A stretch of DNA of 64,000 nt from Pararhizobium polonicum (GTDB taxonomy: Bacteria; Pseudomonadota; Alphaproteobacteria; Rhizobiales; Rhizobiaceae). The notes under the pieces are model-generated. The model worked only from the letters and a program-made list of their open reading frames with translations. It made no database searches and was not told the origin of the DNA. The first letter of the stretch is position 1. Every line of letters starts with the position of its first letter. This document shows positions 36,191 to 48,716 of the stretch, piece after piece. Made by a program: the position numbers and the translations under genes. Location: NCBI RefSeq assembly GCF_001687365.1, contig NZ_LGLV01000009.1, positions 62,001 to 126,000 of the forward strand, read 5' to 3'.

Positions 36191-37216
36191 TCACTTGCCT
36201 CTGGCCGCGCCGCGGAACAGGCGGAAGTTGAGCCAGACGGCAATCAGGATGATCGTGCCCGTGACGATGGGGGTGAGAAACGGCGACATATGGGCGAGGA
36301 TCAGGCCGTTGGCGATGACAGCGACGGTCAATGCGCCAAGCACCGTTCCGACAACCGTTCCCCGGCCGCCGAACAGGCTGGTGCCGCCCAATACCACGGC
36401 GGCGATGACTTCGAGTTCGAAGCCCTGACCGGCATTGGACGAACCGGAACCGAGACGGGCGGTGACGATGATGCCGGCGAGTGCGGCCGCAGCGCTGGAG
36501 AGAATATAGACGAACAGCGTCGTGAAGCGCGTGTCGATACCGGCACGGCGCACGGCTTCGGCATTGGCGCCGATACCGGTGACGTAGCGGCCGAACGGGG
36601 TTTTGTTGAAGACGACATAGGCGATCAGCAGCACGGTAAAGGCGATCAGCGCCGGCACGGGGACGCCGAGGAACCAGGATCTGCCGATGACATTGAAGAA
36701 GCTCGCCGGATCGACCGGGATCGAGTAGCCACCGGTGATCAGCAGCGCCAGGCCACGGATGACGGACAGGCCCGCCAGCGTGACGATGAAGGCCGGGATG
36801 CGCTCATAGGCGATGAAGAAACCGTGGATCGCCCCGATGATGACCCCGAGCAGCAGCATCAACAGAATGACCAGCGGCCAGGCGAGCCCCGCCTGCAGCG
36901 CCGTCGCCGACAGCGTGGCGACCAGCGCCAGCACCGAACCAACAGACAGATCGATACCGCCGGTGGTGATGACGAAGGTCATGGCGGCGGCAACGATCAA
37001 GAGCGGCGCCGACTGGCGGATGATGTTGAGCAGGTTGGGTGCTGTCAGGAAGGCATCGGTGATGACCGAAAAGACGACGCAGACGACGAGGAAGAACAGG
37101 GCGATCGACACGACGCTGCCGTTGGCCAGCAGCTTGTCCCAGAGCGTCGCCTTGCGCAGACGCGAGGGCGAGACGTGAGAACCGGCATGCCCGGTTTGGG
37201 TTGAGGGCATGCTCAT
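36191..37216 (-). CDS. Ribose/xylose-type ABC transporter permease
   Basis: 341 residues, RbsC family, with about 8-10 membrane helices. Typical stretches: TTGGIDLSVGSVLAL and AVVLGGTSLFGGRGTVVGT. It moves a pentose or related polyol or nucleoside. The start overlaps the ATPase gene by 4 bp, and the phosphotriesterase gene follows 1 bp after. Confidence 0.92.
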   Translation of the reverse strand: MSMPSTQTGHAGSHVSPSRLRKATLWDKLLANGSVVSIALFFLVVCVVFSVITDAFLTAPNLLNIIRQSAPLLIVAAAMTFVITTGGIDLSVGSVLALVATLSATALQAGLAWPLVILLMLLLGVIIGAIHGFFIAYERIPAFIVTLAGLSVIRGLALLITGGYSIPVDPASFFNVIGRSWFLGVPVPALIAFTVLLIAYVVFNKTPFGRYVTGIGANAEAVRRAGIDTRFTTLFVYILSSAAAALAGIIVTARLGSGSSNAGQGFELEVIAAVVLGGTSLFGGRGTVVGTVLGALTVAVIANGLILAHMSPFLTPIVTGTIILIAVWLNFRLFRGAARGK

Positions 37217-38010
37217 GCGGAAACTCCGGTTTCATTGCCGTGCCGGGCGGAACGGGCGGAAAATTTGCGCCCGACGATCAGGTTGACGACTTCCTCGATG
37301 CTGGTTTCGCCGATCAGCCGTTCGGCAACATTGCGGCCTTCATACATCACCTGGATGCGGTCGCAGACGAGGAACAGGTCCTGCAGGCGGTGGGTGATCA
37401 GAATGACGCTGACGCCGCGGGCGCTGACCGTGCGGATCAGTTCCAGCACGGCTTCGACCTCGGCCACGGCCAGCGCTGCCGTCGGCTCGTCCATGATGAG
37501 GACCTTGGGCTCGAAGGAGGCAGCGCGGCCGATAGCGATCGACTGGCGCTGGCCGCCGGACAGGTTTTCGACCTTCAGCCGGGTATCGGCAATGACGATG
37601 CCGAGACGGTCGAGCATGTCGCGCGTCAGGCCATGCATCTTCCTGTTGTCGAGGAAGGGTACGCCGAGGATCCGGCGGCGCGGTTCGCGGCCGAGGAAAA
37701 GATTGCCGGCCACATCCACCGTGTCGCAGAGCGACAGGTCCTGGTAGACCATTTCGACATGGGCGGCGCGCGCATCGGCCGGCGATGCAAAGGAAACGGC
37801 CTTGCCGTCGATCTCGATGGTGCCGCTGTCGGGAATGACGGCGCCGGAAAGCACCTTGCTCAGCGTCGACTTGCCGGCGCCGTTGTCTCCGACCAGCCCC
37901 AGCACTTCGCCGGGCTTCAGCGTCAGCGAGACAGTGTCCAGCGTCTGAATGGGATTGTAGCGTTTCGAAATACCGGTCATCCGGACGCGGTAGGGTATGC
38001 CATCGGTCAT
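37213..38010 (-). CDS. Sugar ABC transporter ATP-binding protein (single ABC domain)
   Basis: 265 residues with one ABC domain: Walker A GDNGAGKST near residue 42, Q-loop VYQDLSLCD, signature LSGGQRQSIAIGRA, Walker B VLIMDEPTAAL, switch His ITHRLQD. Classic RbsA has two domains; the short single-domain form, as in FrcA of Rhizobiaceae, would act as a homodimer. It lies between the binding protein and permease genes. Confidence 0.92.
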   Translation of the reverse strand: MTDGIPYRVRMTGISKRYNPIQTLDTVSLTLKPGEVLGLVGDNGAGKSTLSKVLSGAVIPDSGTIEIDGKAVSFASPADARAAHVEMVYQDLSLCDTVDVAGNLFLGREPRRRILGVPFLDNRKMHGLTRDMLDRLGIVIADTRLKVENLSGGQRQSIAIGRAASFEPKVLIMDEPTAALAVAEVEAVLELIRTVSARGVSVILITHRLQDLFLVCDRIQVMYEGRNVAERLIGETSIEEVVNLIVGRKFSARSARHGNETGVSA

Positions 38011-38041
38011 GGTGGGGTCTCCCCTATTGCCTGAACGGGCG

Positions 38042-38065
38042 TGGCCGGTTTCCTCAAACCGGCCA
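38042..38065 (-). other. Intercistronic hairpin after the sugar-binding protein gene
   Basis: Perfect 10-bp stem TGGCCGGTTT (38042-38051) and AAACCGGCCA (38056-38065) with a 4-nt loop, between the binding-protein stop and the ATPase start on the minus strand. It probably stabilises the binding-protein message, as at 24343-24376. Confidence 0.65.
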
Positions 38066-38090
38066 TGCCGCGATGATGCGGGAAAAACCC

Positions 38091-39032
38091 TTATTTGAAC
38101 ATGTCCTTGAACTGGGCAACGTTGTCCTTGGTGACGATGGTCACGGGAACGTTGATGACCGGCTCGATGGTTTCGCCCTTCTTCAGCTTGACCAGCGCTT
38201 CGACGGCAGCCTTGCCTTCGCCGGCCGGATCCTGCTGGACGACGGCTGTGACCCAGCCTTCTTCGATGCCCTTGACGGCCTGTGCCGTCAGGTCCCAGCC
38301 GAAGATCTTGACGTCCTTCTGGCGGCCCTGGCTTTCGACGGCCGAAACGGCGCCGATCAGCTGCGGTTCGCCGGTGGCGTAGATCGTCGTCATGTCGGGG
38401 TTGGCGGTCATCAGGTTCTCGGCAGCACCCAGCGCGATGTCCTGCTGGTTCTGGCCATCGACCGTGTCAAGGAAGGTGACGGCCTGGCCGCCGTCGGTCA
38501 CGGCCTTCTTGAAGCCGTCGAGACGCTGGTTCTGAATGAAGGAATTGAGCGCGCCGACGATACCGGTCTTGGCGGTGCCGGACATGTCGGATTTCACATG
38601 GTCGGAAAAGAACTTGCCGATGTCTTCGCCGGCCTTGGCATTGTCGACGCCGATGAAGGAGATGTTGTCGCCTTCCGGGATCTGCGCGTCGATGGCGATG
38701 ACCGGGATGCCGGCTGTCTTGGCGGCCGTGATCGCAGGTTTCACGCCGTTGACATCGATGGCCACCAGAATGATGCCGTCGACCTTCTGGGTAATGTAGT
38801 TCTCGATCGCGTCGTTCTGGGCTGATGGCACGTTGTTGGCGTTGAAGATCACCAGCTTGGCACCGGCGGCATCCGCAGCCTTCTGCGCGCCGTCATTGAT
38901 CTGGTTGAAGAACAGGGCCTGCTGGTTGATGGTGACGAGCGCAAACGTATCGGCGCTGGCGGATGCGGCGCCGAAAGCCAGTGTCATGACGACGGCTGCG
39001 GTGCTGCGGATCAGAAATCTGGAAAGGCGCAT
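38091..39032 (-). CDS. Periplasmic sugar-binding protein (RbsB-like)
   Basis: 313 residues with a signal peptide (cut after ASA, about residue 26) and the periplasmic binding protein type 1 fold: ALVTINQQALFFNQINDGAQ, then GIPVIAIDAQIPEGDNISFIG and AGEDIGKFFSDH. It is the first gene of the eight-gene operon. A double operator for the XRE-cupin regulator lies 70-105 bp upstream of its start. Confidence 0.92.
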   Translation of the reverse strand: MRLSRFLIRSTAAVVMTLAFGAASASADTFALVTINQQALFFNQINDGAQKAADAAGAKLVIFNANNVPSAQNDAIENYITQKVDGIILVAIDVNGVKPAITAAKTAGIPVIAIDAQIPEGDNISFIGVDNAKAGEDIGKFFSDHVKSDMSGTAKTGIVGALNSFIQNQRLDGFKKAVTDGGQAVTFLDTVDGQNQQDIALGAAENLMTANPDMTTIYATGEPQLIGAVSAVESQGRQKDVKIFGWDLTAQAVKGIEEGWVTAVVQQDPAGEGKAAVEALVKLKKGETIEPVINVPVTIVTKDNVAQFKDMFK

Positions 39033-39100
39033 TCGGGTTCCCCTTGTTGTCGGAAAGGCCCGTAGCCGGGCTCATCTCGCGCTTGAGCGCCAGGGCATAA

Positions 39101-39135
39101 TTCAAGAGACTTGAATTTTTATCAAGTCTCTTGAA
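39101..39135. promoter_or_regulatory. Double operator for the XRE-cupin regulator
   Basis: TTCAAGAGACTTGA (39101-39114) and its exact reverse complement TCAAGTCTCTTGAA (39122-39135) separated by 7 nt, upstream of the binding-protein gene. Each 14-mer is itself nearly palindromic (TTCAAGaGaCTTGA). A third copy lies in the regulator's own promoter at 39870. Confidence 0.8.
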
Positions 39136-39177
39136 TTTATCTTTCCAAGGGGGTTCCGGCTGGATCAGCCGGATGGA

Positions 39178-39798
39178 TCAGAACGTGGCCGGGGTGTTGA
39201 CCCAGAAGATGCTCGCCCGCTCACGGCCGACATTGCGATAGTGATGCGGCAGTTCGGAATTGAAGACGAAGGCATCGCCGGCCGCAAGCATGAAGCTCTT
39301 GCCGTCGACAATCAGTTCGATCTCTCCGGCCAGCAGATAGCCGACCTCTTCTCCGGCATGCTGGATCGGGCCGGCGCTTTCGCCGCTTTCCTCGATATGA
39401 TGGATATTGCACTGGAGCAGATGGCCGGCCGAATAGGGGATGATCCGCTCCAGCGAAATCCCTTCGCCACGCCGCAAGGGGTCGAGCGCAATCAACGGCC
39501 GGGTTCCCGCACGGAAGATGATGCCCTCTTCCCCGTCGGATTCCTCGAACATCCAGCCGATATTCGTCTCCAGTGCGCCCACCAGACGGTGCAGCATGGG
39601 CAAGGACGGAGATGCCTTGCCGTTTTCGATTTTCGACAGCAGGCTTTCCGAGCAATTGGCCGCGTCCGACAGCGCTTTCAGCGTCATGCCGCGTGTCTGG
39701 CGCGCAAGCCGCAGACGCACGCCCAGACGGGCCGGGTTGGCGGTCTGGACATCGTCCTCGCCGGGAATGGCCGCCGTCAATTCAAGCCCTTTTTTCAT
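39178..39798 (-). CDS. XRE-family regulator with a C-terminal cupin domain
   Basis: 206 residues: HTH_3 (GVRLRLARQTRGMTLKALSD, then NCSESLLSKIENGKASPS) at residues 25-80 and a cupin sensor domain at about 125-206 with HAGEEVGYLLAGEIEL and PHHYRN. It lies upstream of the sugar operon on the same strand. Two 14-bp sites precede the operon and one precedes this gene, so it probably controls the operon and itself, likely as a repressor released by a substrate. Confidence 0.9.
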   Translation of the reverse strand: MKKGLELTAAIPGEDDVQTANPARLGVRLRLARQTRGMTLKALSDAANCSESLLSKIENGKASPSLPMLHRLVGALETNIGWMFEESDGEEGIIFRAGTRPLIALDPLRRGEGISLERIIPYSAGHLLQCNIHHIEESGESAGPIQHAGEEVGYLLAGEIELIVDGKSFMLAAGDAFVFNSELPHHYRNVGRERASIFWVNTPATF

Positions 39799-39869
39799 CC
39801 GATTTTTGTCTTCTGTTGTTGAATGCGAGAGTGCCGGACATCACGATTACCATTCATCTTTCATCGCAA

Positions 39870-39883
39870 TCAAGTCTCTTGAA
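39870..39883. promoter_or_regulatory. Single operator copy before the XRE-cupin gene
   Basis: TCAAGTCTCTTGAA, identical to the site at 39122-39135, lies 71 bp upstream of the regulator's start codon, which supports autoregulation. The mutase gene also ends 19 bp away, so the site is unlikely to act on it. Confidence 0.75.
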
Positions 39884-39902
39884 TACAATGGCGCTGCCTG
39901 CC

Positions 39903-42044
<2,142 letters not shown>

Positions 42045-42105
42045 GGGGTTCCTCCAATTCGCCGGGCAGCGGGTAAAATGATTGATGTGCGGGAGATGTG
42101 AAATC

Positions 42106-42222
42106 CGTCATTCCTGTGCTTGTCACAGGAATCCAGCCACGCGATGTCCATCGCGTGAAAGAGGTCTTTCGCGCCGCAGACGCGGCGCGGCTGGATCCCC
42201 GCCACAAGGGCGAGGATGACGG
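42106..42222. repeat. RIME-like palindromic mosaic element
   Basis: The outer arms CCGTCAT (42106) and ATGACGG (ends 42222) and inner arms ATCCAGCC and GGCTGGAT, with small hairpins between them (GCGATGTCCATCGC), form one long fold. The text GTCATTCCTGTGCTTGTCAC and the closing GATGACGG are familiar from dispersed elements in Rhizobiaceae genomes. Confidence 0.7.
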
Positions 42223-42379
42223 AGAGGATGTAGGCATCATCTGTCTTTCCATCACGAATCAACCGCTTTCAACCACGCGCGCGATCCGCGCCGTGGGTTT
42301 GCTTTCAATAAACTCGGACGGGGCGCTGAAAGCTGCCTCGATAGAGTAGAATAGATGGCACCCTTCAGCACCCCGTTCA

Positions 42380-42870
42380 GCGGTTTTTGCCTGCGACTTG
42401 GGTCCCTCTGAGGTGGCTCGCCGGAATGGTGTTCGTTTGACCCGATGGAGCGCGGCCGAACCGATTGATCGGCAACACTCCACCCGGCCGCCGCCGGTGC
42501 CTGCCAGCGCCTCATCCCCCAATTGAATCCGGGGAATATCCGAGGCATTGGACGGACGTTTGGCACGTCCGGCGAAACCATTCCGTCTGCCACCCTGCAT
42601 GCCGCACAGGCAAACCCGGCGCGCTCTTTCGGGCATCCGAAGCGGCAAGGCTGATCCGTTGCCCGTCCGCTTCTCCCCGTGTCGCCGGAGGGAGACCATT
42701 TTCCGCAGACCCCCGATGCCAGGGTTTACGTCATCCCCTTGCACCCGGCGCCGGTCCCGCCTCACTGCCACGCCTGGCAGCGTATCCGACGGCGGGATGG
42801 AAAGAGTATGGCATGGGTGCTTTGGGCGGGGATGAAAGGTCATTCGGTTTCTCTGAAGCCGTTGTTTTTT
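42380..42870. repeat. Probable dispersed repeat between mutase and pccA
   Basis: About 490 bp with open frames on both strands, none with a start signal or recognisable domain. The minus-strand frame (KRPSNASDIPRIQ and similar) resembles text commonly called hypothetical in rhizobial genomes, which suggests a repeated non-coding element. This identification is from memory and weak. Confidence 0.35.
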
Positions 42871-42900
42871 CACAGGGAGACCGGGATTTGCATCCCCGAT

Positions 42901-43078
42901 CCCCTCACCAACAAAATCTAAGACTTAGCTGAAGCTAAGGTCTTGATTTTGTAACCGCTCCCACAAGGGGAGAGGGAAAGTGCCGCACTCTCCGCATCGT
43001 ACCTCTCCCCCTGTGGGAGAGGAAGCAATTTCAACATCTTAGCTTTAGCTAAGTGTTAGAAATTGCAGGTGAGGGGAA
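42901..43078. repeat. RIME1-like palindromic repeat
   Basis: The outer arms CCCCTCACC (42901-42909) and GGTGAGGGG (43070-43078) enclose two hairpins of the form TTAGCTGAAGCTAAG and TTAGCTTTAGCTAAG, and two CTCCC/GGGAG hairpins (CTCCCACAAGGGGAGAGGG and CTCTCCCCCTGTGGGAGAGG). It lies right after pccA on the minus strand and could end that transcript. Confidence 0.75.
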
Positions 43079-43087
43079 TTTTTAGGG

Positions 43088-45091
43088 CTACTCGAACTCC
43101 AGGATCAGCTCGTCCACGGCAAGGCTCGCGCCGGCCGTGACCGCGATCCTTTTCACCACGCCGCGCCGTTCGGCGCGCAAAGTGTTTTCCATCTTCATCG
43201 CCTCGACGGTGGCCAGCGGCTGGCCGGCTTCCACCGTCTCGCCCTCGGAAACCGCAACCACGGTGATGACGCCGGGCATCGGGCAGAGCAGCATTTTCGA
43301 GGTGTCCGGCGGCAATTTCTTCGGCATCAGCCGGGCAAGCTCGGCAACGCGCGGGCTGCGCACATGTGTGGTGATATCGATGCCGCGCCAGCGCAGGCGG
43401 ATGCCGGTGCCCGCAAGGTCGATCTTCACGCCCATTGCCGTGCCGCCGATCGTGAAGGCGGCATGGCTGCGGCCGGGCGTCCAGTCGCCGGCCACCGTCA
43501 GCACGCTGCCATCTGCAAACACGGCGAAGGCGCCATCGGCGGATGTGCCGAGCGTCACGGCATGGTCTGTTCCGTTGAAACTGACGACCCAATCCTTGCC
43601 GATCACCCGGCGGTGATTGCCGATAGTGCCGGAGATCTGCACGGCGCGGTTCTGCAGCGCCTGATGGACGAGCGTGGCGACCGCCGCCAGTGTCTGCGCA
43701 GATGCCGGATCCGGCTCGACCCCGTGGAAACCATCGGCAAACTCCTCGGCGATGAAGGCCGTGGTGATCCTTCCCGAGCGAAACCGCTCATGCTGCATGA
43801 CAGCCGACAGGAACGGCAGGTTATGGCCGATGCCTTCGACCTCGAAATCGTCGAGGGCCGCCGACATCGCGTCGATCGCGGTTAGCCGATCGGGAGCCCA
43901 GGTGCAGAGTTTGGCCACCATCGGATCGTAATACATCGAGATCTCGCCGCCCTCAAAGACGCCGGTATCGTTGCGCACGATGGTGCCGTCGGGCTTCGTG
44001 CCTTCGACCGGCGGCCGGTAGCGGGAGAGACGGCCGATCGAGGGCAGGAAGTTGCGATAGGGGTCCTCGGCATAGAGCCGGCTTTCGATCGCCCAGCCAT
44101 TGAGTTTGACGTCGTCCTGAGCAAACGACAGCTTTTCGCCCGATGCCACCCGGATCATCTGTTCGACCAGATCGATGCCGGTGATCAGCTCGGTGACGGG
44201 ATGCTCGACCTGCAGGCGGGTGTTCATCTCGAGGAAGTAGAAGTTTCTGTTGCCATCGACGATGAATTCGACGGTGCCTGCCGAATGATAGCCGACCACC
44301 TTCGACAGGGCGACGGCCTGTTCGCCCATGGCGCGGCGGGTCTTCTCATCGAGAAAGGGCGAGGGGGCCTCCTCGATGACCTTCTGGTTGCGCCGCTGGA
44401 TCGAGCATTCGCGCTCGCCGAGATAGAGCACCGTGCCGTGTTTGTCGCCCAGCACCTGGATCTCGATATGGCGCGGCTGGGTGACGAATTTCTCGATGAA
44501 GATGCGGTCGTCGCCGAACGATGCCTTCGCCTCGTTCTTCGAGGCCTGGAAGCCTTCGCGTGCTTCCGCGTCGTTCCAGGCGATGCGCATGCCCTTGCCG
44601 CCACCGCCGGCCGATGCCTTGATCATCACCGGATAGCCGATCGAAGCGGAGATTTTCACCGCCTCGTCCGCATCGGCAATCAGCCCCATATGGCCGGGCA
44701 CGGTGGACACGCCGGCTTCCGCCGCCAGCTTCTTCGAGGTGATCTTGTCGCCCATCGCTGAAATTGCGCCCACCGGCGGGCCGACGAAGGCGACGCCTTC
44801 CTTCTCCAGCGCCTCAGCAAAGGCCGCATTCTCCGACAGGAAGCCATACCCCGGATGTACGGCATCGGCGCCGGTCTTGCGGATCGCCTCCAAGATCCTG
44901 TCGATGACGATATAGGACTGGTTCGATGGTGCCGGCCCGATATGCACCGCCTCATCCGCTAGTTTCACATGCAGCGCGTCGGCGTCCGCATCCGAATAGA
45001 CCGCAACCGTCGCAATCCCCATCTTCCGCGCGGTCTTGATGACCCGGCAGGCAATCTCGCCGCGATTGGCAATCAGAAGCTTTTTAAACAT
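43088..45091 (-). CDS. pccA: Propionyl-CoA carboxylase alpha subunit (biotin carboxylase and carrier)
   Basis: 667 residues. The biotin carboxylase half begins MFKKLLIANRGEIACRVIKT and contains VHPGYGFLSENA, the glycine-rich loop KASAGGGGKGMRIA and the EMNTRLQVEHPVTE metal site. A BT linker domain follows, and the carrier domain ends with EAMKMENTL, whose Lys takes biotin. With pccB it makes (S)-methylmalonyl-CoA. A 161-bp gap without promoter features separates it from pccB on the same strand. Confidence 0.95.
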   Translation of the reverse strand: MFKKLLIANRGEIACRVIKTARKMGIATVAVYSDADADALHVKLADEAVHIGPAPSNQSYIVIDRILEAIRKTGADAVHPGYGFLSENAAFAEALEKEGVAFVGPPVGAISAMGDKITSKKLAAEAGVSTVPGHMGLIADADEAVKISASIGYPVMIKASAGGGGKGMRIAWNDAEAREGFQASKNEAKASFGDDRIFIEKFVTQPRHIEIQVLGDKHGTVLYLGERECSIQRRNQKVIEEAPSPFLDEKTRRAMGEQAVALSKVVGYHSAGTVEFIVDGNRNFYFLEMNTRLQVEHPVTELITGIDLVEQMIRVASGEKLSFAQDDVKLNGWAIESRLYAEDPYRNFLPSIGRLSRYRPPVEGTKPDGTIVRNDTGVFEGGEISMYYDPMVAKLCTWAPDRLTAIDAMSAALDDFEVEGIGHNLPFLSAVMQHERFRSGRITTAFIAEEFADGFHGVEPDPASAQTLAAVATLVHQALQNRAVQISGTIGNHRRVIGKDWVVSFNGTDHAVTLGTSADGAFAVFADGSVLTVAGDWTPGRSHAAFTIGGTAMGVKIDLAGTGIRLRWRGIDITTHVRSPRVAELARLMPKKLPPDTSKMLLCPMPGVITVVAVSEGETVEAGQPLATVEAMKMENTLRAERRGVVKRIAVTAGASLAVDELILEFE

Positions 45092-45252
45092 GTGTTATTC
45101 CGTAAGTGATGGGTTCTGGATGACGGGCCGGCCATTCCATCGTAATGGACTTCGCGTTTTCGCACGAGACGTGAAAACCGGCCGCTGTAAAGAAACCGGA
45201 TGCTCATCCCCGGCAACGGCTTCTCTCAATTCCAGGGCGTTGGGCATGCCGC

Positions 45253-46785
<1,533 letters not shown>

Positions 46786-46852
46786 GTCATTTCCACTTCG
46801 ACGGCTGTGACGATGAGCGGTTTGTAGCCGAGCCGGGCGGTTGACAAAACAC

Positions 46853-46913
46853 TTGATCGTGCGCGCATGAGTAAACTATAAAAATGCAAATCAATTATTG
46901 CAAAGTTGCGAAC
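46853..46913 (+). promoter_or_regulatory. Promoter and repeat sites ahead of the ScfR regulator
   Basis: TTGATC (46853-46858) and TATAAA (46877-46882) are spaced 18 nt and read toward the regulator. Just after them TGCAAA occurs twice (46885, 46899) with TTGCGAA at 46906. These are candidate ScfR sites, and they leave ATG 46914 as the first usable start. Confidence 0.5.
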
Positions 46914-48332
46914 ATGGCGATCGGCAAGCTGTTCATCGGCAGAAAAGTCAGGGAATTGCGGGACGCCAACAGGGCGACCCAGGCGCAGTTTGCCGAGCGC
47001 ATCGGCATTTCCACGAGCTATCTGAACCAGATCGAAAACAATCAGCGGCCGGTTTCCGCCGCGGTTCTGGTGGCTCTCGCCGAAAAATTCCAGATCAACA
47101 TGAGCGAGCTGTCGTCCGGCGAAGGCGACCGGCTTTTATCCGCCCTGACGGAAGCGCTGACAGACCCGTTGTTCGAGAACCTCGCCCCCAATTTTCAGGA
47201 GCTGAAGCTCGTCACCCAGAGCGCGCCCAATCTGGCGCGGGCATTCATCCGGGCGCATCAGGGATATAAGCGCAACGGCGAGCAGCTCGTCAGCCTGAGC
47301 GACAGTCTTGGCCGTTCGGCCTCGCTGGCGGAAACGACCCCTTACGAGGAAGTGCGCGACTTCTTCCATTTCGTCGACAACTATATCCATGCGCTGGATG
47401 TCGAAGCCGAGGCGCTGGCGGGCGAGCTCGGTCTGGGAGACGCAGACAGCTACGCGGCCCTCTCCGGTTTTCTGAAGTCGCGGCATCAGATCGACGTGAA
47501 GCGCTCGGAACTGGACAATGATGCGCTCAGGCAATTCGACCGCCCCTCCGGGACGCTGCTGATCAACCGTTACGCGCCGGCGGCGACGCGGGATTTCCAG
47601 CTCGCCCTGCAGGTCGCCCAGCTGCACGTGCCGGACCTCATCCAGTCGATTGCGCGCGAGGCCAATTTCCGCACTGTCGAAGCCGTGGAAATCTGCAAGA
47701 TCGGCCTGCAGAATTACTTCGCCGGGGCGCTGCTGTTGCCCTATGGCGACTTCCTCGTGGCGACCAACAGCCTGCGGCACGATCTCGATCTGCTGGCTGC
47801 CCGTTTCGGCGCCAGCCTCGAGCAGGTCTGCCACAGGCTGAGTACATTGCAGCGTCCGGGCAACAAGGGCGTGCCGGTGTTCTTCGCGCGGATCGACCGC
47901 GCCGGCAATATCACGAAGAGGCACAGCTCGACGAAGCTTCAATTCGCCCGGTTTGGCGCGGCCTGTCCGTTGTGGAACGTGCACGAGGCATTCGAGGCGC
48001 AGGGGCGCATCATCCGGCAACTGGCGGAGACGCCCGACGGCGCGCGCTACCTCTGTCTTGCCACGCAGATCACCAAGTCCGGCGCCGGCTATCATAGCCC
48101 GCAACCCCGCTACGCCATCGCTTTCGGCTGCGAGATCTCATACGCCCATGCCTTCGTCTATGCCGACGATCTCGATCTGTCGGCCAAGGCAAACTTTGCG
48201 CCGATCGGGATCTCATGCCGGATCTGCGAGCGGGTAGCCTGCCCGCAAAGAGCGGTGCCGCCGCTCATGCGGAAAATCCAGGTCGACCACGACAGGAGAA
48301 CGGTGCTGCCCTACACGATCGGCGAGGCTTGA
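46914..48332 (+). CDS. Short-chain fatty acyl-CoA regulator (ScfR/PccR-type, XRE family)
   Basis: 472 residues: N-terminal HTH_3 (VRELRDANRATQAQFAERIG, then SYLNQIENNQRPVS), a central IrrE/ImmA-like DUF955 segment with altered metal residues, and the C-terminal DUF2083 with conserved Cys (GISCRICERVACPQRAVPP). This is the ScfR family, whose member PccR in Rhodobacter sphaeroides controls propionyl-CoA carboxylase. It faces pccB across 128 bp, the same layout. The ATG at 46884 is possible but would place the putative operator within the coding region. Confidence 0.9.
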   Translation: MAIGKLFIGRKVRELRDANRATQAQFAERIGISTSYLNQIENNQRPVSAAVLVALAEKFQINMSELSSGEGDRLLSALTEALTDPLFENLAPNFQELKLVTQSAPNLARAFIRAHQGYKRNGEQLVSLSDSLGRSASLAETTPYEEVRDFFHFVDNYIHALDVEAEALAGELGLGDADSYAALSGFLKSRHQIDVKRSELDNDALRQFDRPSGTLLINRYAPAATRDFQLALQVAQLHVPDLIQSIAREANFRTVEAVEICKIGLQNYFAGALLLPYGDFLVATNSLRHDLDLLAARFGASLEQVCHRLSTLQRPGNKGVPVFFARIDRAGNITKRHSSTKLQFARFGAACPLWNVHEAFEAQGRIIRQLAETPDGARYLCLATQITKSGAGYHSPQPRYAIAFGCEISYAHAFVYADDLDLSAKANFAPIGISCRICERVACPQRAVPPLMRKIQVDHDRRTVLPYTIGEA

Positions 48333-48411
48333 AGGCGCCATTGAATGTTCATGCGTGTTTGATGGAACCGGCAGCTGTTTCCAGCTGCCGGGATAATATC
48401 GTCAGACCGGA

Positions 48412-48648
48412 TTAAGCGGCGAACGAGCTGTCGAGGCTCACCGAGCCCGCCGATGCGGTGATGGAGACCGTACCGGCCTTGTAGACCGGGATCGACAGCT
48501 TGGAGGAGAAGCTGCCGGAACGGTCGCCAAGCGTGTAGGTGCCGCTGACGGTGCCATCGGCAGCGATGTCGATCGTGGAGGCGAAGGACGAAGCGCCGCC
48601 GCTGACGAGATCAAGCATGTCGGTGTTGATTTCAGTGATCGTGTTCAT
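48412..48648 (-). CDS. Double-glycine-leader secreted peptide (bacteriocin-like precursor)
   Basis: 78-residue peptide. The leader MNTITEINTDMLDLVSGG ends in the Gly-Gly site cut by C39 peptidases, leaving a 60-residue product rich in Ser, Thr, Ala and Gly, without Cys, predicted to form beta strands (TVSGTYTLGDRSGSFSSKL). It is the first gene of the secretion cluster in position, upstream of nothing else on its strand: the adaptor gene begins 1.3 kb away and is also read toward it, so all three are in one direction with the peptide last. No immunity protein is visible. Confidence 0.8.
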   Translation of the reverse strand: MNTITEINTDMLDLVSGGASSFASTIDIAADGTVSGTYTLGDRSGSFSSKLSIPVYKAGTVSITASAGSVSLDSSFAA

Positions 48649-48716
48649 TTTAGTCTCCTGTTGATCTTGGATTTCAAGTCTGGTTTCGGAGGATGTACCG
48701 GAATGGCCTCCCCTTC

